NCBI GenBank assembly: GCA_017505635.1
Contig: JAFVOU010000007.1
Location: forward strand, 1-64,000
Source of the DNA: Oscillospiraceae bacterium
Lineage (GTDB): Bacteria; Bacillota; Clostridia; Oscillospirales; Ruminococcaceae
Length of the DNA stretch: 64,000 nucleotides
Reading direction: 5' to 3'
The notes below the pieces were generated by a model that did no database searches, had not been told where the DNA came from, and worked only from the letters and a program-made list of their open reading frames with translations. Position 1 is the stretch's first letter, and the number at the start of each line of letters is the position of its first letter. Shown piece by piece: positions 33,063 through 41,128 of the stretch. The position numbers and the translations under genes are program-made.

Positions 33063-35183
33063 ATGGGCGGCACAGTTTTAGGCAATATTACCGGCAGTTT
33101 ATATTTTGTTTACTTTCAGCTGGCAGGGGTTCTGCTGGCTTTGTTTGTTCTGCCGGAAGAAAAGATATGGGCAAAGATAACAGCCGGCAGTGTGGCAGGC
33201 AGTGCACTTATGCAGTGGCTGTGTGTACTTGCGGCGTTTGCCTTTGATTTTACCATTACAGCCCATACAGTTGCGGCAGTGTGTGTTATGCCGCTGTTTG
33301 TCGCAGCAATATATTACAGAGGATATATAAAAAATCAGTTTGCGGATACAGCAGTTCAGTTTAAAGAAAACAGGGGCTTTGCACTGCTTCTGGCTGCGGT
33401 TTTTGTGCTGTGGTGCTGTCTGCTGAACAGCCATATAATACCTGTAACGGAAACCGGGGCAGTCCACACAGGCCAGTGCACCTACGGCGATATGAGTATG
33501 CACCTGGGCTTTATAACAAGCATAGCCACACAGAGCGAATTTCCGCCTTTTTATTCAATATTCCCATCCACAAAACTTGCCTATCCGTTTTTAAATGCAA
33601 GTATCTCATCAAGTGTTTACCTTTTTGGTGCTTCGGTGCGATGGGCATATATCCTGCCTATGCTTGCAGCTTTTCTGCAGGTGTGCGGAGGTGTTTACCT
33701 GCTGGCATCAACGGTGCTTAAAAGCCGTGCAAAAGCGGTTTTAAGCTGGGTGCTGCTGTTTTTCAACGGCGGTCTGGGATTTGTTTATTTTACAGGCCTT
33801 ACCGACAGCGGTCTTACGCTTAAGGACATCTTCACAGGCTTTTACACCACACCTACCAACCTTGTGGATTACAATATCCGCTGGGCAAATATAATTGCGG
33901 ATATTCTTCTGCCACAGCGTGCATCGCTGTTTGGCTATGCGGTGCTTTTTACTGCCATATGGCTTCTGTACCGTGCAGTGTGGGACGGTCAGAAAAAATA
34001 TTTTGTATATGCAGGCTTTTTTGCAGGGGCGCTTCCCCTTGTGCACACCCATTCTTTTCTGGCAATGGGGCTTGTCAGTGCGGCGTGGCTGCTGCTGTGG
34101 CTTTACCGCGAAACAACAGCAGAAAATCGTCAGAAATGGTACGGCGCACATATTTTTGCAGCCTTTGCGGCGGTTATGTGCCTGCTGCAGTATTTCAACA
34201 ACAGATATACACTTTCTTCAAAGTTTTTCTTTGCTTTTGGTATATGCGGTATAGCACTGTGTGTTTTTTACGGCATTGTTCTTATGGCAAAATATATCCG
34301 CAAAAACAGCTTTGCACAGCTTGCTGAAAGCTGGGGTATTTACCTTGCTATTGTACTTTGTCTTGCACTGCCGCAGCTGGTGGGCTGGACCTTTGGTCAG
34401 GTGGCGGAAGGCGGTTTTCTCCGCGGGCATTTCAACTGGGGCAATCTGTGGGATTTTTACCCGTGGTTTTACATAAAAAATATCGGTGCACCTCTTGTGC
34501 TTATTGTTGCGGCAATCTGCAGAGGAAACAGAAAAACCGCTCCCCTTATAACAGCAGCAGGGGTGATATGGTTTGTGGCAGAACTAATTCTGTTTACGCC
34601 AAATACCTACGACAACAACAAGCTGCTTTACGTTGCATATATGCTGCTGTGTATTGCGGCATCAGACTTTGCAGCCGACTGGTTTGCACAGCGCAGAAAA
34701 TCAGCAGCAAAAACTGCCGGAAAGGCTGTGCTGTATGGGCTGACTGCTGTTTTTGCGGTGCTTTGCACCCTTTCGGCAGTGCTGACACTTGGCAGAGAAT
34801 ATGTAAGCGACTATCAGCTTTACGACAGCGACCATATGGCGGCGGCAGAGTGGGTTTACAGCAATACTGATACAGATGATGTTGTGCTTACAAACACCCG
34901 CCACAACAACGAAATTGCCTGTCTGACAGGCAGAAATATTGTCTGCGGCAGTGATATCTTCCTCTACTATCACGGCATTAACACCTCACAGCGCAAAGCA
35001 GAGGTGCGTCAGATGTACGAAAACGTGGCAGACAGTATGGAACTGTACAAAAAATACAGCGTTGACTATGTGATGATTTCCAGCTGGGAAAAAGCGGACT
35101 ATTACATAGATATTCCTCTTTTTGAACAGCTTTTTGACAAGGTGTTTGAGCAGGGCGGCGTGGCGCTGTATAAAGTGAAATAG
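33063..35183 (+). CDS. Large polytopic membrane protein, GT-C-like
   Basis: A 706-residue protein with about thirteen predicted helices over residues 1-590 and a soluble C-terminal domain of ~110 residues (AAEWVYSNTDTDDVVLTNTR onward, ending KYSVDYVMISSWEKADYY). The first large loop has an acidic/His motif (GDMSMHLGFITS), placed as in GT-C glycosyltransferases that use lipid-linked sugars. This suggests transfer of a sugar at the outer membrane face, but the assignment rests on topology. The ATG at 33063 follows GTGGAGATAATT; the 24-codon upstream extension has no RBS. Flippase and glycosyltransferase genes lie ~6-8 kb downstream. Confidence 0.65.
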   Translation: MGGTVLGNITGSLYFVYFQLAGVLLALFVLPEEKIWAKITAGSVAGSALMQWLCVLAAFAFDFTITAHTVAAVCVMPLFVAAIYYRGYIKNQFADTAVQFKENRGFALLLAAVFVLWCCLLNSHIIPVTETGAVHTGQCTYGDMSMHLGFITSIATQSEFPPFYSIFPSTKLAYPFLNASISSSVYLFGASVRWAYILPMLAAFLQVCGGVYLLASTVLKSRAKAVLSWVLLFFNGGLGFVYFTGLTDSGLTLKDIFTGFYTTPTNLVDYNIRWANIIADILLPQRASLFGYAVLFTAIWLLYRAVWDGQKKYFVYAGFFAGALPLVHTHSFLAMGLVSAAWLLLWLYRETTAENRQKWYGAHIFAAFAAVMCLLQYFNNRYTLSSKFFFAFGICGIALCVFYGIVLMAKYIRKNSFAQLAESWGIYLAIVLCLALPQLVGWTFGQVAEGGFLRGHFNWGNLWDFYPWFYIKNIGAPLVLIVAAICRGNRKTAPLITAAGVIWFVAELILFTPNTYDNNKLLYVAYMLLCIAASDFAADWFAQRRKSAAKTAGKAVLYGLTAVFAVLCTLSAVLTLGREYVSDYQLYDSDHMAAAEWVYSNTDTDDVVLTNTRHNNEIACLTGRNIVCGSDIFLYYHGINTSQRKAEVRQMYENVADSMELYKKYSVDYVMISSWEKADYYIDIPLFEQLFDKVFEQGGVALYKVK

Positions 35184-35219
35184 CACGACTGTATAACAAA
35201 CTGTATAATGATAAACAAA

Positions 35220-35257
35220 AATGCCATTCTGTAATAAATACGGAATGACATTTTTAT
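35220..35257 (+). terminator. TGTCATTC-type hairpin terminator
   Basis: AATGCCATTC pairs with GAATGACATT (one mismatch), followed by five T. It serves the + strand membrane gene and, with the A-run on its left, also the leftward GNAT gene. It is related in sequence to the arms of the 114-bp element at 30943. Confidence 0.65.
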
Positions 35258-35263
35258 ATTCGG

Positions 35264-35803
35264 TTATTCATTAAGCAGAGAAAATCTAAGGTGGTCCTCC
35301 CATACACCGTTAACCTCCAGACAGCGCTTTGAAAGACCTTCGGGCATAAAGCCCAGCTTTTCCATAACACGCAGACTTTTTGCATTGCGTGGCATAACAT
35401 AGCTTTCGATACGGTGAAGCTGCAAAGTTCTGAACGCAAGGTTTATTATCTCGTCAACAGCCTCGGTGGCATAGCCTTTTCCCTGACAGTCTGCCGCAAT
35501 TTTATAGGAGAGATAACAGCTTTTCACACTGCCGAAAAGTATGTTGGATATGCAAACGGTGCCGATAACTTCGCTGCTGCCTTTTTCGCTTATCCAGAAG
35601 CGGAATTCTTCGCATCGGCGGCTGGCTTTGTCCTCCTCCTTAAGAATGGTGCGCACACCGCTGTGGGTGTAGTATTCTCTTGGTCGGGTTGGTTCCGTGT
35701 CGGCAAAAGCGTCACGGTTTTTTATGTTAAAACGGCACACCTCGCCGGCAAGTCTGGGGTGACTGAGGGTAAGGACAAGCCTTTCGGTAAAAAGATGATA
35801 CAT
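35264..35803 (-). CDS. GNAT acetyltransferase (RimJ/RimL-like)
   Basis: A 179-residue acetyltransferase. It opens TERLVLTLSHPRLAGEV, typical of the RimJ/RimL/YdaF group. GTVCISNILFGSVKSCYLSY is the central strand pair, ADCQGKGYATEAVDEIINLA is the acetyl-CoA pyrophosphate loop, and HRIESYVMPRNAKSLRVMEK completes the fold. Members acetylate ribosomal-protein N-termini or small molecules; the target here is unknown. AGAAAGGCATAT precedes the ATG. It is a single gene transcribed toward the GT-C-like membrane protein gene, sharing the terminator between them. Confidence 0.85.
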   Translation of the reverse strand: MYHLFTERLVLTLSHPRLAGEVCRFNIKNRDAFADTEPTRPREYYTHSGVRTILKEEDKASRRCEEFRFWISEKGSSEVIGTVCISNILFGSVKSCYLSYKIAADCQGKGYATEAVDEIINLAFRTLQLHRIESYVMPRNAKSLRVMEKLGFMPEGLSKRCLEVNGVWEDHLRFSLLNE

Positions 35804-36036
35804 ATATGCCTTTCTGTCTGAGATTGCAGAAATTTAAGGGTGAATACTGCAAAAAATCTTGAAAAATTATTGTTAAAGTATTAAACTAAAAGATATATAT
35901 GTACTGTGTTCTACTGTTTATAACAAGTTGAAAAACCTGCAGTAAAGACAGAAAAACAGCACATATACAGCAACGTTATTATATTACACACAGCCTGTCT
36001 GTGTCAAAATATTTTGATAAATTTTGGAGGATATTT

Positions 36037-37125
36037 ATGTTTGCGCTTAAAGCGAGAGCAGAAAAGATTATCAGACTTCTGGAACTTACCAAAACAGATG
36101 CATGTGTCGTTAAAAGTTTTGAAAACCGCCGTTATCTCACAGGTCTTGCAACCAGTGCAGGCATGGTGGTTATCACCAGAAAAGGCAACAGATATTTTGT
36201 TGTGGACGACCGCTACGAAGAAATTGCAACCAAACAGCTTGTGCCTCAGGGCTTTATTGTCCGAGGTCTGCTCAACTATGACAACTATGCCGAAATAATG
36301 TATGATATTGTGCAGAGTGACCATATATCGGTGATGCTGCTGGAAAGTGACGGCATAAGCCACGAGGAGTATGTAAAGTTTGAAAACAGTATGTATTCCA
36401 AGGTTATGCCTCTCAAGGCACAGCTTAATAAGATAAGGGCTGTAAAGGACTTTGAAGAGGTTGAAAACATCAAAACCGCACAGCGCATCAGCGAAAAGGT
36501 TTTTGACGAAGTACTGGAATATATAAAACCGGGCATGACCGAAAAACAGGTGGAAGCAAAAATTGTGCACAGCCTGCTGGAAAACGGCAGCGACCTTGCA
36601 AAATTCCATATGTGCTGTGTGTCGGGGGTAAACTCCAGTCTTATTCACGGCGCAGCAACCGACAGGGTTATCGAAAAAGGCGACCCGCTTCTGCTGGATT
36701 TTGGTGCCATATATAAAGGCTACCGCAGCAGTATGTCCCGCACAATCTGCGTGGGCAACCCAAGCGATGATTTCAAAAGAGCATATGATGCTGTAAAAAC
36801 AGCAACTATGCTGGGTGCAAAATATTTAAGGGCAGGCGTAGAAGCTGATACTGTTGATGCAGAGGTGCGTGCCTTTATCGAAGAAATGGGCTACGGCGGC
36901 AATTTCCGCCATGCTGCCGGTCACGGCATCGGTCTTGACTATATCGAGCTGCCTGTTCTTGGCCACAAATCAAAAGAGGTTCTCGGTGTGGGCAACATTG
37001 TTGTTGTGGAACCGGGCATATACATCAAGGGTGAATACGGCATCCGCATCGGCGATTTGTTCTACATCGGTGAAAACAGCACCGAAAATCTTACCCGTAC
37101 AACAAAAGAACTTATTATACTGTAA
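36037..37125 (+). CDS. M24 (Xaa-Pro peptidase) family protein lacking two metal ligands
   Basis: A 362-residue protein with a creatinase N-terminal domain (1-130) and an M24 pita-bread domain. In active Xaa-Pro aminopeptidases five residues bind two metals: Asp, Asp, His, Glu, Glu. Here LLLDFGA gives the first Asp, AGHGIGLD the His and VEPGIY the first Glu. However the second Asp (normally in S-D-M-T-R-T) is Ser in YRSSMSRT, and the last Glu (normally G-x-R-I-E-D) is Gly in GIRIGDLF. It may therefore be inactive as a peptidase or do different chemistry, as creatinase does. GGAGG precedes the ATG at 36037. Confidence 0.82.
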   Translation: MFALKARAEKIIRLLELTKTDACVVKSFENRRYLTGLATSAGMVVITRKGNRYFVVDDRYEEIATKQLVPQGFIVRGLLNYDNYAEIMYDIVQSDHISVMLLESDGISHEEYVKFENSMYSKVMPLKAQLNKIRAVKDFEEVENIKTAQRISEKVFDEVLEYIKPGMTEKQVEAKIVHSLLENGSDLAKFHMCCVSGVNSSLIHGAATDRVIEKGDPLLLDFGAIYKGYRSSMSRTICVGNPSDDFKRAYDAVKTATMLGAKYLRAGVEADTVDAEVRAFIEEMGYGGNFRHAAGHGIGLDYIELPVLGHKSKEVLGVGNIVVVEPGIYIKGEYGIRIGDLFYIGENSTENLTRTTKELIIL

Positions 37126-37166
37126 AAAACAACCGCACAGCATTCAGCTGTATGTCCATAAAACAT

Positions 37167-37203
37167 TAATCGTCCCCGTGAGATTTCACAGGGACGATTT
37201 TTA
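37167..37203 (+). terminator. Terminator after M24-family gene
   Basis: AATCGTCCC / GGGACGATT with inner GTGA/TCAC pairing and a five-T run. It ends the single-gene M24-family unit. Confidence 0.75.
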
Positions 37204-37269
37204 TTTTCAATATCGAAAAACATATATGCAACGGTAACGGACCGCATATAATGTGCATCGTTTAAATGT

Positions 37270-37286
37270 TCGATAAATTGAAATTT
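37270..37286. repeat. Edge repeat, left of LysE gene
   Basis: TCGATAAATTGAAATTTG lies directly after the lysE-family stop codon and resembles TCGACAAATTCAAATTTA at 37908-37925, at the other edge. Because the motif is nearly palindromic it matches as direct or inverted. It may mark insertion ends. Confidence 0.35.
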
Positions 37287-37287
37287 G

Positions 37288-37896
37288 TTAGTTTTTCTTT
37301 ATTAATAATTTAATACCAAATCCAATTATTACTATACCAACTATTACATTTAAAATCTTAGATAGTATATCTGGTATAAAATTAGATAATATCATTCCTA
37401 ATATAGCCACTGTTGTTAAAAAGAATAATGTAGCAGATACTAAACCAACTGAAAATATAATTAACTCTTTTTTCTTAAACTTTTCTTCAATAATTTTGGT
37501 TGTTAATATACTTCCCCAAAAAACAATTGTTATAGGATTAGATAAAGTTAAAATAATTCCTTGTATAAATGCACTTGAAGAATTTGGATTCAAATTTAAT
37601 CCTGGTATAATATTTATCCCAAACACGTTTAAAATAATATTTAAACCAAATATCATTAAAACAATTGCACCAACTATTTTTACAACTTTCTCAACTTTTT
37701 CGTTTCCTAATAATTTACTAGCGCCTAAACTTGCTAATAAAATGTAAAATGCATCAACTAATGCTATCGCTATAACTAATGACATTGCAACAAAAAATCC
37801 AGTATTTTGAGCAGTGTTAAAAACCATTAAACACATTGGTCCAACAGCAAACTGTAATAATAAGCCAAATTTTAGTCCTTCTATATATTTTTTCAT
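37288..37896 (-). CDS. LysE-family exporter, A+T-rich and probably transferred
   Basis: A 202-residue membrane protein with six hydrophobic segments and LysE/RhtB features: KFGLLLQFAVGPMCLMVFNT near the N-terminus and ILTLSNPITIVFWGSILTT in the middle. Such proteins export amino acids or other small molecules. GAGGAGGTTATGT supports the start at 37896. Base use is strikingly unlike the neighbours: nearly all third positions are A or T (ATA, TTA, AAA, AAT), whereas adjacent genes use mixed codons. Similar A+T-rich 18-bp sequences sit at both edges. Recent acquisition from a low-G+C relative is likely. Confidence 0.85.
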   Translation of the reverse strand: MKKYIEGLKFGLLLQFAVGPMCLMVFNTAQNTGFFVAMSLVIAIALVDAFYILLASLGASKLLGNEKVEKVVKIVGAIVLMIFGLNIILNVFGINIIPGLNLNPNSSSAFIQGIILTLSNPITIVFWGSILTTKIIEEKFKKKELIIFSVGLVSATLFFLTTVAILGMILSNFIPDILSKILNVIVGIVIIGFGIKLLIKKN

Positions 37897-37907
37897 ACAT
37901 AACCTCC

Positions 37908-37925
37908 TCGACAAATTCAAATTTA
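37908..37925. repeat. Edge repeat, right of LysE gene
   Basis: TCGACAAATTCAAATTTA overlaps the stop codon of the DUF1349 gene and the RBS region of the LysE-family gene. See the matching repeat at 37270. Confidence 0.35.
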
Positions 37926-38546
37926 TCTTACAGTTTGTTGGTCTGCATCAGGCTGCTGTCCATCGTGTGCCAACCATTTACATTCGGTGATGTCCATATT
38001 GGTAAATGTTGCTTTAAAGGATGAATCTTCAGGGCTGCAGGCATAAATTCCAAATTGAATTGTTCCTGCGCCATTCCACATATGGCATACCCGCATCTGT
38101 CTGAAAACAACACCATCTTCGGAACATTCAATACAATAGTCATCTACACGGCGGCTTAAACGATACCACACCGATTTGATATCTGCATCAATTTCAGTGG
38201 TTGCCCAGTCGGAATAACCATTGTTTGTAACCACAGAACCAAGATGCTGAAAATGCTCGTTTTCGTATTCGACAGAGCCTTTAAGCCAGTTTTCGCTGTC
38301 CAGATACATAACTATGCCGCACTGGTCAAATCTGTGTTTGCTTTCAAATTCTGTTTTCACAACAAAGGAAAAATATTTTTCATCAGTCTGCATCTGCAGT
38401 ACAGGGGCATTGTCATTTCTGAAATGGTAATATGTTCTCTGCCACAAATCTGTATGGGGAGAGGTAATGATTTCAATTTTATCATCTGATATGGTATAAG
38501 CAGATGGTTTTCTTGTCCATTTTAATTTTGTTGTATCAAATTTCAC
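37923..38546 (-). CDS. DUF1349 (concanavalin-like) protein
   Basis: A 207-residue cytoplasmic protein matching DUF1349 over most of its length. It has PHTDLWQRTYYHFRNDNAPV, FSFVVKTEFESKHRFDQCGI, MYLDSENWLKGSVEYENE, VWYRLSRRVDDYCIECS and FGIYACSPEDSSFKATFTNM. The family adopts a jelly-roll fold related to concanavalin-like lectins, suggesting carbohydrate binding; no catalytic role is established. The start is GTG behind GAGAGGTG. Its stop lies inside the repeat at the edge of the LysE insertion, so its original 3' end may have been altered. Confidence 0.8.
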   Translation of the reverse strand: MKFDTTKLKWTRKPSAYTISDDKIEIITSPHTDLWQRTYYHFRNDNAPVLQMQTDEKYFSFVVKTEFESKHRFDQCGIVMYLDSENWLKGSVEYENEHFQHLGSVVTNNGYSDWATTEIDADIKSVWYRLSRRVDDYCIECSEDGVVFRQMRVCHMWNGAGTIQFGIYACSPEDSSFKATFTNMDITECKWLAHDGQQPDADQQTVR

Positions 38547-38622
38547 GACGGCACCTCTCCCGATTTATATCTGTATGATTGTTTAGTCTAGTCTATCATA
38601 TGGCTGAAATATATACAAGAAA

Positions 38623-38650
38623 AGTCCCGGCAGATATTCCTGCCGGGACT
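38623..38650 (-). terminator. Terminator of flippase-trmB-apbE-NERD operon
   Basis: AGTCCCGGCAG / CTGCCGGGACT is a perfect 11-bp stem with a 6-base loop. Read leftward it is followed by TTTTC. It ends the leftward operon whose last gene stops at 38706. Confidence 0.75.
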
Positions 38651-38705
38651 GTAACTGTCTTGTGATGCCCCACTGTTACAGTGAGGTTTTGATATTGCTA
38701 TATAA

Positions 38706-39338
38706 TTATTTAACGGTATATTTTTCCAAAGCTGCTTTCATTGCAGGGATATCAGCGCCTTTGTCAGCCTGATATTTGTCTGTGGAAAGTTTTGCTTCAA
38801 GTGTTTTAAGGGTATATACGTTTGTGTTTTTGCCTGTAAAGAGTTCTGCATTTTTTGCAGGAAATACAACAACAGCTTCACTCATACCGCATTTTGCTTT
38901 TTCTGCACCGTAAAGTTCCTTAAAGAATTTTACACTGCCGTTTGCAGAGGACATAGGGTTTGCAAAATACTCTCTTTTGCCGTTCTTGTCAATGCTTACC
39001 CATTTTTCATCCTTTGCTTCGCCGTAAATTTCGCCCTGTTCAAAACAGCTTTTTACAGCAAAAGTTCCGTAATATGTAAGCAGAATGGCATCAAAATCAA
39101 AAGTTTCGCTGCCAAAGCGGAGTGTTGTTCTGCCAAGTATTTCGCAGTCGCGCAGAGAAGCAAAACGTTTAAGACCTTTGATAAGAGTTGTGCTGATTTC
39201 TTCGCTGCTCTGTGCTTTTTTGTTTTTAAACCATTCCAGCTTGCCGCTGAAAATTGCAAATGTAATCATTGCAGCAAGCAGTACAATTGCCATAACAGCA
39301 CTTACTGCAAAACCGCTTTCCATAAGAAAATCGTTCAT
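38706..39338 (-). CDS. Membrane-anchored NERD-like domain protein
   Basis: A 210-residue protein with one N-terminal transmembrane helix (about 8-31) and a cytoplasmic domain. FDFDAILLTYYGTFAVKSCF followed by GEIYGEAKDEKWVS and REYFANPM matches the layout of the NERD (nuclease-related) domain, which has a restriction-endonuclease-like fold. The expected catalytic E-x-K strand reads VKSCFEQGE, so activity is doubtful. AAGGAAG precedes the ATG. It is the last gene of the leftward operon, 27 bp after the apbE-type gene. Confidence 0.65.
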   Translation of the reverse strand: MNDFLMESGFAVSAVMAIVLLAAMITFAIFSGKLEWFKNKKAQSSEEISTTLIKGLKRFASLRDCEILGRTTLRFGSETFDFDAILLTYYGTFAVKSCFEQGEIYGEAKDEKWVSIDKNGKREYFANPMSSANGSVKFFKELYGAEKAKCGMSEAVVVFPAKNAELFTGKNTNVYTLKTLEAKLSTDKYQADKGADIPAMKAALEKYTVK

Positions 39339-39365
39339 TTCAAATACTTCCTTTATATAAATTTT

Positions 39366-40460
39366 TTATTCGATAGGGGAGGTGCTGGTTATGCCGCAGC
39401 TCTGCAGATAATCTTTAAAGCCGTCTGTCAGCATAGTGCTGCCGTCTGTCAGCACAAGCATACATTCTGCATCAGGAATTGTGTCGATAAAATCCAGTGC
39501 TTTCTGCGGTTCCATCATAAATATTGCAGTGGAAAGAGCGTCTGCCATACCGCTGTCTTCGCACAGAATGGAAACACCGTTGTAGATGTTTTCCGGATAC
39601 AGTGTAACAGGGTCGATAAGGTGGTGGTATCTTTCGCCTTCGTGAACAAAGAAACGCTGATAGCCGCCGCTGCATACAAGACTCTGGTTGCCGTAAAGGA
39701 ATGCAAGGTCAATGTTGCCGCCTATCATCTGATAGTTTTCGTCCACATTCGGGTTCTGCACGCCTATACCCCAGCGGGTTCTTTCGTCCATAGGGCTGCC
39801 GTTAACTCTTACGTTACCGCCTGCAGAGATTGCAAAGCTTGGGTATTTTTCTGCCAGTTCTGCACAGATAATTTCGGTTGCATAGCCTTTTGCAACAGCA
39901 CCAAGGTCAAGGCTTGTTTCAGGGTCTGTGATAAACACAGTCATGTTTTCTTTATCCAGCACAATACTGTCGATGGATGTGTGCTGGTTTGCTGCCTGGA
40001 GTTTTTCCATATCAGGCAGAACCGGTGTGTTGTATTCGGCATATTCCCTTACATCGTGCCAGATTTTAAGCACGCTGCCCATGGCAACATTTACCTTGCC
40101 GCCTGTTTTGTGGTACCAGTCAATGCTGAACTCAATAAGGTCAAACAGCTCTTTTTCCACCTTTACAGGTGCAATACCGGCATTGTCATTGATTGTTTTT
40201 GCATTTACAAGGCCGTCGTAGCTGTTGTAGATATCAAACAGTTCGTGAAGATAACGGTAACGTTCCTGGGTATATTTCATAAAGGCTTTGTATTCTTCTT
40301 CTGTTTTGTGGTATGAAACGGTGGAAATAATTGTGTCAAAGCTGTCCCATATGGAACCGTTGTATTTTGTGTATTCAGGCTCTTTTTCGCAGCCTGTAAA
40401 GAGTGAAAGGGATAAAACAGCTGCAATAGCAAGTGAAATTATTCTTTTCATTCTAAGCAT
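39366..40460 (-). CDS. apbE: FAD:protein FMN transferase (ApbE family)
   Basis: A 364-residue lipoprotein (LFTGC, Cys24) of the ApbE/RnfF family. Conserved segments are DSFDTIISTVSYHKTE, ELFDIYNSYD, GGKVNVAMGSVLKIWHD, DLGAVAKGYATE, SAGGNVRVNG and SGGYQRFF with HHLIDPVTLYP. The enzyme attaches FMN from FAD to a Thr of target proteins such as NqrB/C, RnfD/G or extracellular flavoproteins, outside the membrane. GGAGGACACAA sets the start at 40460, giving MLRMKRII. The gene overlaps the end of trmB by 8 bp, so it is translated with it. Confidence 0.92.
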   Translation of the reverse strand: MLRMKRIISLAIAAVLSLSLFTGCEKEPEYTKYNGSIWDSFDTIISTVSYHKTEEEYKAFMKYTQERYRYLHELFDIYNSYDGLVNAKTINDNAGIAPVKVEKELFDLIEFSIDWYHKTGGKVNVAMGSVLKIWHDVREYAEYNTPVLPDMEKLQAANQHTSIDSIVLDKENMTVFITDPETSLDLGAVAKGYATEIICAELAEKYPSFAISAGGNVRVNGSPMDERTRWGIGVQNPNVDENYQMIGGNIDLAFLYGNQSLVCSGGYQRFFVHEGERYHHLIDPVTLYPENIYNGVSILCEDSGMADALSTAIFMMEPQKALDFIDTIPDAECMLVLTDGSTMLTDGFKDYLQSCGITSTSPIE

Positions 40461-41127
40461 TTGTGTCCTCCGGATATACGGCAATAAGGCCTTTTATTTT
40501 AATACCCTCGTCCATAAACATTTTTTCGTGTTCTGTGATAATGTTGTCCGGCAGGGATTTTTCTGTCATATCATAGGTAATGAATGTAAGCTCAAAACCG
40601 CTTTCCTTAAAATATTCAAGACTTTCGGCAAAGAGTTCGTCATCATCTGTTTTAAAGAAGATTTCGCCGCCTTTTTTAAGGAATGCCTTGTATTTTTCCA
40701 GCTGACGGGAATGTGTCAGACGGCGTTTTTTGTGGCGGTCCTTCGGCCACGGATTGCAGAAGTTGATGTAAATGCGGTCCACTTTGTCGTTTTCGCTTAC
40801 AATCAGCGCAATTCTTTCAATGTCAAATGTGCACATACGGATATTTGTTGTTGTGCGGTTTGCCATCATATAAAGGTGCTGTACATTGCGGTTTGCATAG
40901 CCAAGCATATCGCTTTTGATGTCGATGGCAAGATAGTTTATATCAGGATTTTTAACAGCTTTCTGTGCAATAAATGTGCCTCTGCCACAGCCCAGTTCAA
41001 GGTGAATCGGCTGGTCAGGATTTTCAAAAGCTTCCTTCCATTTTCCGTAAAAATCGTGAGGGTTGCGGATGTAGATGCTGCTTGCATCAAGTTCCGGCTG
41101 TGCCCATGGTTTGTGACGTATTCTCAT
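40453..41127 (-). CDS. trmB: tRNA (guanine-46-N7)-methyltransferase
   Basis: A 224-residue TrmB. The SAM-binding motif is HLELGCGRGTFIAQKA, followed by YLAIDIKSDMLGYA, the active-site region IYINFCNPWPKDRHKKRRLT (family consensus FPDPWPK with RH.KRR), and FFKTDDDELFAES. It methylates G46 in the variable loop of tRNAs. The family Asp in PDPWPK is Asn here (NFCNPWPK), a common Firmicute variant. It starts one base after the flippase stop and overlaps apbE, so expression is coupled. The upstream SD is weak, consistent with coupling. Confidence 0.93.
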   Translation of the reverse strand: MRIRHKPWAQPELDASSIYIRNPHDFYGKWKEAFENPDQPIHLELGCGRGTFIAQKAVKNPDINYLAIDIKSDMLGYANRNVQHLYMMANRTTTNIRMCTFDIERIALIVSENDKVDRIYINFCNPWPKDRHKKRRLTHSRQLEKYKAFLKKGGEIFFKTDDDELFAESLEYFKESGFELTFITYDMTEKSLPDNIITEHEKMFMDEGIKIKGLIAVYPEDTNA

Positions 41128-41128
41128 A

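Noticed and set aside
37496-37747. A + strand frame inside the LysE-family gene
   Set aside because: Antisense of a clear membrane transporter; A+T-rich DNA gives chance frames.
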